Origin: Acidobacteriota bacterium
Lineage (GTDB): Bacteria > Acidobacteriota > Terriglobia > Terriglobales > Acidobacteriaceae
Assembly: GCA_021841795.1 (NCBI GenBank)
Contig: JAKCDN010000137.1
Coordinates: 1-7,901 of the forward strand
Length of the DNA stretch: 7,901 nucleotides
Direction: 5' to 3'
Part shown: in pieces, positions 1-5,922 of the stretch
How the letters are laid out: every line of letters starts with the position of its first letter
Position numbering within the stretch: position 1 is the first letter of the stretch
The notes under the pieces: generated by a model
Database searches by the model: none
What the model saw: only the letters and a program-made list of their open reading frames with translations
Told to the model about the DNA's origin: nothing
Translations under genes and position numbers: made by a program

Positions 1-468
1 GGGATCGAGACGGAGGCGGCGGGCGCGAGCGACCCGCTTGGCGAGAGCTACAAGGCGATTGCGGCCATAGCGCCACAGCTGCTGGCGCACCAGAGCTCCG
101 GGGATGTGCATGGCTTTGTGCTGGACCGCGACCACTCCCGGGTGGACTTTACGATGAACGGGTATACGGTGCATGTGAGCCTGGACAGCATCTTTGGCAG
201 CCAGACAGAGAGCGGCTTCGGACTGGTGATGGCCGACGGCAAGGACGGTTTTCTGGGGGTAGGCAAAGGCTTCAGGGTAAGCTTCTCGCCGTATCCGGAA
301 ACAGCGCCGGGCGCTGGGATTGGGGCGGTGCAGGAAGGCAGATTTGAAGACGGGCAGTGGATTGCCGGACGGCGCCTGAATGGCGACGAGAACGCCCAGG
401 GAGAGTATTGGCGGTTCGACTCGCGGCAGGTGCGGACGGAGAAGGTTTCACTCTACCGGTACGAATAA
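1..468 (+). CDS. GH35-type beta-galactosidase, C-terminal part (DUF5597 domain), 5' truncated
   Basis: Frame 1 is open from the first base to TAA at 466-468, giving the last 155 residues of a protein that begins outside the window. The Met at 106 is internal: the frame continues upstream of it with family-like sequence (SYKAIAAIAPQLLAHQ). From memory of the family, the pattern matches the DUF5597 domain that follows the catalytic barrel in many GH35 beta-galactosidase-like proteins: a segment near ESGFGLVMADGKDGFLGVG, then GKGFRVSFSP, EGRFEDGQW, GRRLNGDE, a QGEYWRF strand and a terminal LYRYE. The GH35 catalytic residues would lie upstream and cannot be checked. The likely role is removal of terminal beta-galactose from oligosaccharides, probably after export. 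It converges on the receptor gene and shares a terminator with it. The domain call is good; the enzymatic specificity is inferred. Confidence 0.82.
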   Translation, partial: GIETEAAGASDPLGESYKAIAAIAPQLLAHQSSGDVHGFVLDRDHSRVDFTMNGYTVHVSLDSIFGSQTESGFGLVMADGKDGFLGVGKGFRVSFSPYPETAPGAGIGAVQEGRFEDGQWIAGRRLNGDENAQGEYWRFDSRQVRTEKVSLYRYE

Positions 469-513
469 AGCGGGGCGGCGGAAGCGATGCCGGCCGGGGA
501 ATGACAGGGCGCA

Positions 514-554
514 AAAAAGAGCGGGGGATGCGAATCGCATCCCCCGCTCTTTTT
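514..554. terminator. Bidirectional intrinsic terminator between convergent genes
   Basis: This is a perfect palindrome with 20-bp arms around a single central base (534). The GC-rich core (GAGCGGGGGATGCGA and its complement) is flanked by an A-run at 513-518 and a T-run at 550-554. It therefore reads as a stem followed by U's on either strand; in RNA the innermost bases would open to form a loop. It lies 45 bp after the GH35 stop and 14 bp after the receptor stop on the other strand, so it can end both convergent transcripts. Confidence 0.92.
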
Positions 555-568
555 GGGTTGGCAGGTGT

Positions 569-3500
569 TTAGAAGAGGATGTGAATGCCGCCCTGCAACG
601 AGCGCGGGCTGTTGAGCTGCGAGCTGACATCGCCGAAGGTGCTTGCGGTGGGGCTGGTTTTTGCGCCGCCGAACTGGGCGTGGTTGAGGGCGTTGAAGGC
701 ATCGACGCGCGGCTGGATGCGGACCCGCTCCCAGATGGTGAAGTCCTTCAGGATGGAGAAGTCGAAGTTGTTGGTTGGATCGGAGCGGAGCAGAACCGAC
801 GGGAAGGTGCGATAGTTCAAGCCGCCGGGCTGATCGACCGATGCGGTAGCAAATCCTGCGGTGTTGAACGAGGGACCTGCCCACTCCGGTGTGTGGGGAT
901 GGTTGTTGAAGCCGGAGAAGGTGCCGCTGTAGTTGGTGTTGCCCCAACCGAGAGGCGTACCGGAGAGGAACTGATAGATTCCGGTAACTTCCCAACCGCC
1001 GATGACTTCGTCGAGGCCCTTGTTGATGGTGTTGGCGAACATCCGGCCGCGGCCGAAGGGCAGTTGATAGATGGCGGTGATGGAACCGTGCTGCGGAAAG
1101 TCGGAGCTGGTTTCACCATAGGAGAGCGGGCCGCCGGCGTTGAGCTGATAGACGGTTCCCAACTGCCGTGACCACTGGTAGTTGAAGATGAACTCGAGCC
1201 CGTAGGACATCTGCTTGGAGACCTGAAGAAGCAGCGCGTTGAAGTTCTGCGTCTGTCCGGGGATCAGAGACTCGGTGACGTTTGAGTATTCGGGATAGGA
1301 CTGGAGCAACTGGCTGACGGTTGCGGTCGAACCCGTATTGAGACCGGTGGTGTTGGGGACGATGGTTCCCGTGGCCGGATTGGTGAACGCGGGCATCGTG
1401 CCCTGGAAGGGATTGGTGACCTTCACGGCCAAGGCGTTCGAGAGAGCGATGGCCGTGGGGCTGTGTGCGCTTGCGGTGTGATCGAGCAAGGGCAGGAACG
1501 GGATCGAGGTGATGGAGTTGGAATAGGAGTCGTGAATCGAGGTTACGTGGAAGCCGCCGATCTCGACCATCCAGTTTTTAGCGAACTGTTTTTGCACGTC
1601 GAGGCTGACCTTTTCGCTGTAGGGAACCTTGACGGGCGAGTACCAGCCCATGTTGCTGCCCAACTGGGCATTGATGCCTTCGGTCGCGCCGAGGACGGGC
1701 TGGATGGGATTGACGCTGTTGGCGCAGGTGCCGGAGAGGTTGGTGACCGCGCTGGTGGGGAAGGGGTTGTCAATGTTCGTGATGGGCGTGTATCCGCCGT
1801 TGCACGAGCTGTTGAACATGTTCATGTTGGTGGACTGAGTGAAGCCGTAGGATTGGCCGGCGGTGTAATCGTTGAAGGGATTGACGTAAATTGCGAAGCC
1901 GCCGCGGAGGGCCAGAGTTCCGTGGAAGTAGTCCGGCGCGTAGGAGAAGCCGATGCGGGGGCTGAGGTAAATCGCAGCCGGATAGTAGGCGCTGCGGTTG
2001 CTGCCGGTGGCGTACTGCGTGCCGCCGGTGGTGAGGAAACTGCCCCCAGCGGGGAGGTAGTTGACGAGGCCGGTTTTGCCGATGGTGGCGCTGTCAGCGG
2101 CGTATTGCGCGGAGTAGTTGGCCGCGGATGCGCTGGTGGCGCCGTTGGACAGGGTGGGATACCAGTTCTGCACCATCTTGTTGTTGCTTTCGACGAGCGG
2201 GGTTTCACTCTCGATGCGGAGGCCGATGCTGAGGGTGAAGTTGTGCGAGGCTTTCCAGTCGTCCTGCGCGAAGAATCCGCGGTACCAGTTGTCGTACTGA
2301 TACTGCTGCGCAATGTTAAAGGAGCCGCTCGAGGGCAGACCGAGGACGAACTCGGCCAGAGTGCTGCCGAAGGGCTGGACGGTGTTATCGGCCGCGTAGT
2401 TAGGCGACTGGGTCATCATGTCGCCGTTCGAGGCTCTGAAGGTATAGCTGCCGTTGGCGGCGCCGGGCGAGACCGCCGAGTCCTTGTTGGAGCGGATGTC
2501 AACGCCGAACTTGAGGGAGTGCGCTCCCAGGATTTTGTTGAAGCTGGCGAAGAGCTGGACGGTGTCGAAGTACTGCTGGTTACCGGGGTTGCCGCTGAGG
2601 TTGGCGATGCCCGCCGAGTCACTGAAGGAGATGGACGGGAGGGCGAGCGCAGTGGAGTTTTGCGCGACATAACCTGCAAAGCCGACCGATGTGGGGCTGA
2701 TTCCGAGGCTATCGGGTCCGCTGAAGTTCTCAGAGCGGCTGAAGCCAAGGCGGGTTTCGAGACTGGTGGAGGGCGAGAAGGTTTTTACGTTGTCGACCTG
2801 TCCGCCCCAGAGGATGACGGTGGAGGTGGTTCCAGTGAGAGCGGTGTTGAAGTAATTGTTCTGCGCGTTGTCGTATTCGCTGCGGTGCGCTTCAAGGAAG
2901 ACTTTGTCGGAGCTGCTGACATTGATGTCGAAGCGGCCCTGATGGGAGGAGTAGTTGTTGCTGGTGGGATCGAAGGCAAAGTAGTTGTTTTCACCATCGG
3001 CCGGGGCGCTGCTGACGTTGGGCTGGGGGATCAGCTTCATGTAGGCGGCGGCGATGGGGTCGACGGTGAAGCCGGCGTTGCTGCCGGCGCAGTTGCTGCT
3101 GTTCGCGGTCAGGCAGTTATTGGGGATGGCGGGACGGATCCAGTACGATCCGCCGGAGACGTTCTGGTTTGAGCCGAGGTAAGGGTTATACAGCTGGAAG
3201 GACGGATTGATCGCAAGCAGCGCCGAGAAGTCACCCTGGCGCTCGGCCGCAGTGGGTACGCTGGTGGTTACGGTGTTCGGCGCATTTCCCTTGTAACCCT
3301 CATAGGCGTAGAAGAAGAAGAGCCGGTTGCGTCCATTGACCAGGTGCGGGATCACGATCGGGCCGCCGATGGTGCCGCCGTACTGGTTGAAATGGGTGGA
3401 AGTGATGGTAACGGGCTTGTTGGTGGGAACAAATTGATAGGGCAGGGCCTGGAATGGGCGCGAGCCGTTGTAATACTCGGAGGCGGAGCCGTGGAGCTGG

Positions 3501-4246
3501 TTCGTGCCGCCTTTGGTGGTGATGTTGACGGTGCCACCGGAGGTGTCGCCGAGGGCGGCGTTGGCGGCGAACTCATCGACGTGCACGGCATCGACGGCAT
3601 CGAGTTGCGGGCTGAATCCGGCGGTGCGGCTGGAGCTCTGCATGTTGGGGACGCCGTTGAGGAGCAGTTCGTTGGAGGACGAAGCGCCTCCACCGAGGGA
3701 GAAGTCGTCGGCGGTGGAGTTATCGAAGGGGCGCACCTGCGACATGGAGTGCTTGCCCTTGGCCACGGCGCCGTATTCGAGGTGAGCGAAGCCCAGGGGC
3801 GACCGGCCGTTGCTGGGGAGATCCATGACCTGTTCCGAGGTGAGGGATTGTCCGAGGCTGGCGTCGGAGGTGTCGATCAGGGGCGTTCCGGCGGAGACGG
3901 TCACGGATTGGTCGACGGCTCCAACCTGAAGCGTGATGTTGATCGTCATCGTTTGCTCGGTTTGCAGAGCGAGGCCGGTGCGTACATAGGTTTTGAAGCC
4001 GGCGAGCTGCGCAGTAACTTTATAGGTGCCTGGCAGCAGGAAGGGCGCCGAATAGGCTCCTGCTCCGTTGGAGCGAACGGTGGTGGTGGCACCTGTGTCC
4101 GTATCCACGATCGTGATATTGGCATTGGGCACAACTGCGCCGGTGGGGTCAGTGACACGGCCCGTGAGTGTAGCGCGCGTTTCCTGGCCCATAGCGAAAG
4201 TGGCCAGTGAAACGAAGGCGAGAACGACAGTGAGAATAGGTTTCAT
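569..4246 (-). CDS. TonB-dependent-receptor-like outer-membrane protein with carboxypeptidase-regulatory-like N-terminus (Oar type)
   Basis: A 1225-residue outer-membrane barrel protein, likely for uptake of oligosaccharides released by the neighbouring hydrolases. Residues 1-20 form a signal peptide (Lys at 2, hydrophobic core, AMG before Gln21). Residues about 26-107 form a carboxypeptidase-regulatory-like beta-sandwich (TGRVTDPTGAVVPNANITI, then GAYSAPFLLPGTYKVTAQLAGF). A plug-like region follows at about 120-250 (LNGVP, then SGGTVNITTKGGTNQLHGSA). The rest is barrel, with late motifs typical of the acidobacterial family (QLPFGRGRMF, GGWEVTGIYQFLSGTPLGW, FNALNHAQFGG). It ends in Phe, as expected for a barrel recognised by the BAM complex. 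The start at 4246 is supported by AAAGGGAG about 7 nt upstream. I see no clear TonB box after the signal peptide and no SusD partner. The family is secure; the ligand is unknown, and siderophore or peptide uptake is not excluded. Confidence 0.92.
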   Translation of the reverse strand: MKPILTVVLAFVSLATFAMGQETRATLTGRVTDPTGAVVPNANITIVDTDTGATTTVRSNGAGAYSAPFLLPGTYKVTAQLAGFKTYVRTGLALQTEQTMTINITLQVGAVDQSVTVSAGTPLIDTSDASLGQSLTSEQVMDLPSNGRSPLGFAHLEYGAVAKGKHSMSQVRPFDNSTADDFSLGGGASSSNELLLNGVPNMQSSSRTAGFSPQLDAVDAVHVDEFAANAALGDTSGGTVNITTKGGTNQLHGSASEYYNGSRPFQALPYQFVPTNKPVTITSTHFNQYGGTIGGPIVIPHLVNGRNRLFFFYAYEGYKGNAPNTVTTSVPTAAERQGDFSALLAINPSFQLYNPYLGSNQNVSGGSYWIRPAIPNNCLTANSSNCAGSNAGFTVDPIAAAYMKLIPQPNVSSAPADGENNYFAFDPTSNNYSSHQGRFDINVSSSDKVFLEAHRSEYDNAQNNYFNTALTGTTSTVILWGGQVDNVKTFSPSTSLETRLGFSRSENFSGPDSLGISPTSVGFAGYVAQNSTALALPSISFSDSAGIANLSGNPGNQQYFDTVQLFASFNKILGAHSLKFGVDIRSNKDSAVSPGAANGSYTFRASNGDMMTQSPNYAADNTVQPFGSTLAEFVLGLPSSGSFNIAQQYQYDNWYRGFFAQDDWKASHNFTLSIGLRIESETPLVESNNKMVQNWYPTLSNGATSASAANYSAQYAADSATIGKTGLVNYLPAGGSFLTTGGTQYATGSNRSAYYPAAIYLSPRIGFSYAPDYFHGTLALRGGFAIYVNPFNDYTAGQSYGFTQSTNMNMFNSSCNGGYTPITNIDNPFPTSAVTNLSGTCANSVNPIQPVLGATEGINAQLGSNMGWYSPVKVPYSEKVSLDVQKQFAKNWMVEIGGFHVTSIHDSYSNSITSIPFLPLLDHTASAHSPTAIALSNALAVKVTNPFQGTMPAFTNPATGTIVPNTTGLNTGSTATVSQLLQSYPEYSNVTESLIPGQTQNFNALLLQVSKQMSYGLEFIFNYQWSRQLGTVYQLNAGGPLSYGETSSDFPQHGSITAIYQLPFGRGRMFANTINKGLDEVIGGWEVTGIYQFLSGTPLGWGNTNYSGTFSGFNNHPHTPEWAGPSFNTAGFATASVDQPGGLNYRTFPSVLLRSDPTNNFDFSILKDFTIWERVRIQPRVDAFNALNHAQFGGAKTSPTASTFGDVSSQLNSPRSLQGGIHILF

Positions 4247-4302
4247 TTGGAACTCCCTTTAATATGCGACGCTGGCAGTTAGCGATTACTGGAACATCGG
4301 TC

Positions 4303-4332
4303 AAGGTAATGAGGTGGCATGACAGGTGTCAA
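4303..4332 (-). promoter_or_regulatory. Candidate sigma70-type promoter of the receptor gene
   Basis: Read on the minus strand, a perfect -35 hexamer TTGACA (4332-4327) is followed after 18 bp by TACCTT (4308-4303), a weak -10. Transcription would begin near 4296, leaving a leader of about 50 nt before the receptor ATG at 4246. The -35 is convincing; the -10 matches the consensus at only three positions, so either an activator is needed or the true -10 differs. Confidence 0.4.
4320..4331. promoter_or_regulatory. Palindrome TGACAGGTGTCA overlapping the receptor -35, candidate operator
   Basis: 5-bp arms TGACA/TGTCA around GG form a short inverted repeat that covers almost all of the candidate -35 hexamer of the receptor promoter. 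A protein bound here would block polymerase. It does not resemble the palindromes upstream of the iclR-type gene, so if real it may be read by another regulator. At this length chance occurrence is possible. Confidence 0.3.
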
Positions 4333-4437
4333 GAGAATTCGGGCAAATAAGCTCTCTTTTTGAAAGTTAAGTCACAGGGGGATTGTAAACTGGTTGAAAC
4401 ACAGGGAATGAAATGTTCAGCGCGGTCTGCATGGCCG

Positions 4438-4460
4438 AAAAAATTCCGCCCTTCGGAACT
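4438..4460 (-). terminator. Minus-strand intrinsic-terminator-like hairpin
   Basis: On the minus strand, TTCCG (4458-4454), a 5-nt loop AAGGG and CGGAA (4448-4444) are followed directly by six T's (4443-4438). One G-U pair and one A-U pair can extend the stem into the T-run. It lies about 380 bp past the iclR-type stop and about 105 bp before the receptor promoter, so it would insulate the receptor gene from upstream read-through. The stem is short, so it may be weak. Confidence 0.42.
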
Positions 4461-4756
4461 TGTATTTTCACGGTTTAGGTCGGACCGAGCGGGGCGAAAG
4501 TGTGCGAAGCGACGGGCAGATATGGCTTTCCGCGAGAGGTTACGGCAATTCCCGGTTCCTGTGGCCGTTTTCGACCTGGCGCCGTGATGCCGCTGCCTGG
4601 GTGGTATCGACTGAAGCGCAGTGGCTTCAGGATACGGCGACTCAGGAATGGCGATCGGGAGCTTGAAAAAGCAGCCACCGGCGGCAAGGCGCGAGACTGA
4701 GCGGCGGTTGGGGCTGGTGTGGCCATCTGAAACTGGCTGACGAACAAGCGCAGATG

Positions 4757-4800
4757 CTTCGACTCCGTTGGGCCCGAATGCCGGCCAGACGGAGTCGAAG
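4757..4800. repeat. REP-like inverted repeat with 12-bp arms
   Basis: Perfect 12-bp arms CTTCGACTCCGT (4757-4768) and ACGGAGTCGAAG (4789-4800) enclose a 20-nt loop that has its own partial TGG-CC/GG-CCA pairing. The right arm is followed by GATGACAG. No T-run follows on either strand, so it is not a standard intrinsic terminator. It sits 41 bp past the iclR-type stop, where a repetitive extragenic palindrome often stabilises mRNA 3' ends. The core TTCGACTCCG...GGAGTCGAAGGATGACA resembles dispersed intergenic repeats I recall from acidobacterial genomes, but copy number cannot be judged from one window. Confidence 0.6.
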
Positions 4801-4841
4801 GATGACAGTGAGTTGATTTCGCGAACTTCAGAGGCGCCAGA

Positions 4842-5675
4842 TCAGGCGGCAGAAGCGCGTACGGCGGCTTCAAGCACGGCCTTGCGAATTTCCTCTTCGC
4901 GCTCGTGGGTCATGCGAACGATGGGGGTGGAAAGGCTGACGGCCGCGACCACGGGCCCGTTGGCCGGACGCAGGGCGGCGCCGTAGCAGATGCCGCCGAG
5001 AATGGATTCCTGGCGGTCGCAGGCGATGCCGGTGGAACGAATGAGGGCGAACTCATCGAAGAGGCGCGCGCGATCGGAGATGGTGAACTCGGTGCGGCGG
5101 GCGAGCCCGTACACCTCGACGATCTGCTCGGCCAGGGGGCGGTCCTGAAAGGCGGTGATGGCTTTTCCCATGGCGCTGCAATGCGGAGGCAGCACGCGGC
5201 CGATGCGGTTGGAGATGCGGATCTCGTGAAAGGTCTCGATGGAATCGAGGACGTGAATGCGGTCGTCGTAGAGGTAGGCCATGCTGGCGGTTTCATTGAA
5301 GCGCTGCGCCAGGCGCTCGAGCTCAGGCCGCACCTTGTCGCGCAGGGCGTTGGCCTGTTCGACGATCCAGCCGAAGCGGAGCTTGGGTGCGAGCTGGTAG
5401 GTGCCATCGACAGCCTGCTTGAGGTAGCCGTGCTTTTCAAGGGTCAGGAGAACGCGGAAGAGGGTGGATTCGGGAAGTCCGGTGGAGGCGCTGATCTCTT
5501 TGAGCGCGAGCGGAGCCTTGCCGTCGAAGCAGTCGAGGACATCGAGGGCGCGACCGATGGAGCGGAGATAGTACTGCTCGTTGCCTGCAGATTCACTGGA
5601 GTGAAGAGCCCACTTGGGAATGCGGCGGCGGGTGGCTTTTTGCGGTGGCAGAGAGGAATCAGACTTGCCCTTCAT
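4842..5675 (-). CDS. IclR-family transcriptional regulator
   Basis: A 277-residue DNA-binding regulator with the two-domain IclR layout. A winged helix-turn-helix spans about residues 36-100 (YYLRSIGRALDVLDCF, then LKEISASTGLPESTLFRVLLTLEKHGYL and the wing DGTYQLAPKLRFG). The effector-binding domain covers the rest (RPELERLAQRFNETASMAYL, RIGRVLPPHCSAMGKAITAF, RTGIACDRQES-like segment, then GICYGAALRPANGPVVAAVSLSTP). IclR proteins usually sense small organic acids or sugar-acid intermediates and bind as dimers or tetramers to palindromes. I chose the Met at 5675, which has AAAGGTG 9 nt upstream. An in-frame ATG at 5762 would add 29 residues unlike IclR, lacks a ribosome site and would place the candidate operators inside the gene. 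It diverges from the hydrolase operon, so autoregulation plus control of that operon is the natural model. The effector is unknown; a KdgR-like role in uronate catabolism is speculation. Confidence 0.93.
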   Translation of the reverse strand: MKGKSDSSLPPQKATRRRIPKWALHSSESAGNEQYYLRSIGRALDVLDCFDGKAPLALKEISASTGLPESTLFRVLLTLEKHGYLKQAVDGTYQLAPKLRFGWIVEQANALRDKVRPELERLAQRFNETASMAYLYDDRIHVLDSIETFHEIRISNRIGRVLPPHCSAMGKAITAFQDRPLAEQIVEVYGLARRTEFTISDRARLFDEFALIRSTGIACDRQESILGGICYGAALRPANGPVVAAVSLSTPIVRMTHEREEEIRKAVLEAAVRASAA

Positions 5676-5706
5676 GAATGATTGCACCTTTGGCGTCGAG
5701 CATAGC

Positions 5707-5716
5707 GAAACGTTTC
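5707..5716. promoter_or_regulatory. Palindrome GAAACGTTTC, candidate IclR-type operator
   Basis: A perfect 10-bp palindrome 31 bp upstream of the chosen regulator start, in its expected leader. GAAAC/GTTTC half-sites are known from operators of the IclR-family regulator KdgR, with different spacing. Bound protein would block early transcription of the regulator gene. It is short, so chance is possible, but a second palindrome lies just 6 bp away. Confidence 0.4.
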
Positions 5717-5722
5717 TTGAAG

Positions 5723-5737
5723 TGTATACGTTATACA
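5723..5737. promoter_or_regulatory. Inverted repeat TGTATACGTTATACA, main candidate operator of the divergent region
   Basis: 6-bp arms TGTATA and TATACA surround CGT, forming a 15-bp inverted repeat of the size and A/T-rich character expected for a dimeric regulator. It overlaps the candidate -10 of the regulator gene and ends about 39 bp upstream of the -35 of the divergent hydrolase promoter. One bound dimer could therefore repress its own gene while activating the hydrolases. The binding protein is inferred to be the adjacent IclR-family product. Confidence 0.55.
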
Positions 5738-5752
5738 GGCACTGATGCGCAA
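5723..5752 (-). promoter_or_regulatory. Candidate promoter of the IclR-family gene
   Basis: On the minus strand TTGCGC (5752-5747), an 18-bp spacer and TATACA (5728-5723) give a modest sigma70-like promoter. The start would fall near 5716, about 40 nt before the ATG at 5675. An alternative -10 TATAAC (5735-5730) lies in the same palindrome but lacks a good -35. Confidence 0.32.
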
Positions 5753-5776
5753 TAATTTTCATTTTATCGATTTAAT

Positions 5777-5805
5777 TTGACACCCTGCTGGAAGCTGTGT
5801 AGAAC
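5777..5805 (+). promoter_or_regulatory. Candidate promoter of the hydrolase operon
   Basis: A perfect TTGACA (5777-5782), a 17-bp spacer and TAGAAC (5800-5805, four of six matches to TATAAT) follow an A/T-rich stretch (5751-5778) that could act as an UP-like element. Transcription would begin near 5812, leaving a leader of about 110 nt before the ATG at 5923. This is the best promoter match in the window. Confidence 0.55.
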
Positions 5806-5922
5806 AGGCCTTGCCCGGCTTAGATTCCGGTCGATTGGTACGGCAGCGGGCGGGGTTAGACGCCGGCGGGTCGCGCGGCCGGATGTGGATGAGCGATTGG
5901 CGGGTCAGAGGAGAGAGGAACG

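Larger units (their letters stand above)
4247..4841. other. Intergenic region upstream of the receptor gene, no convincing gene
   Basis: About 595 bp between the iclR-type gene and the receptor gene, which both run on the minus strand. The short open frames here have no good ribosome site and no recognisable protein character. Part nearest the receptor (about 4261-4440) is visibly richer in A/T than the flanking genes. Listed separately are a candidate promoter and palindrome, a minus-strand terminator-like hairpin and a REP-like inverted repeat. A further small hairpin lies at 4611-4630 (CTGAAGC and GCTTCAG around a 6-nt loop) with no T-run; its role is unclear. In 4461-4610 and 4631-4756 I see nothing definite. 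Confidence 0.6.

Noticed and set aside
380..1171. 263-codon plus-strand open frame spanning the GH35 end, the terminator and the receptor 3' end
   Set aside because: It runs through a perfect terminator palindrome and overlaps two real genes; the product has no recognisable features.
1463..3172. 569-codon plus-strand open frame opposite the receptor gene
   Set aside because: It lies wholly antisense to a confidently assigned gene, its product is a repetitive Gly/Val/Glu/Ala mixture with no domain character, and long antisense frames are expected in GC-rich genes.
3344..4210. 288-codon plus-strand open frame opposite the receptor N-terminus
   Set aside because: Antisense shadow with low-complexity Gly/Val content; the minus-strand frame shows a signal peptide and clear domains.
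4475..4873. 132-codon minus-strand frame overlapping the end of the IclR-type gene, considered as a small gene
   Set aside because: Pro/Ser-rich out-of-frame style, no ribosome site, passes through the inverted repeat at 4757-4800.
4905..5681. 258-codon plus-strand open frame opposite the IclR-type gene
   Set aside because: The minus strand encodes a textbook IclR protein; the plus frame is a compositional shadow.
5676..5762. 29-codon N-terminal extension of the IclR-type protein from ATG at 5762
   Set aside because: No ribosome site, sequence unlike the family, and it would cover both candidate operators and the promoter; the ATG at 5675 has AAAGGTG upstream.
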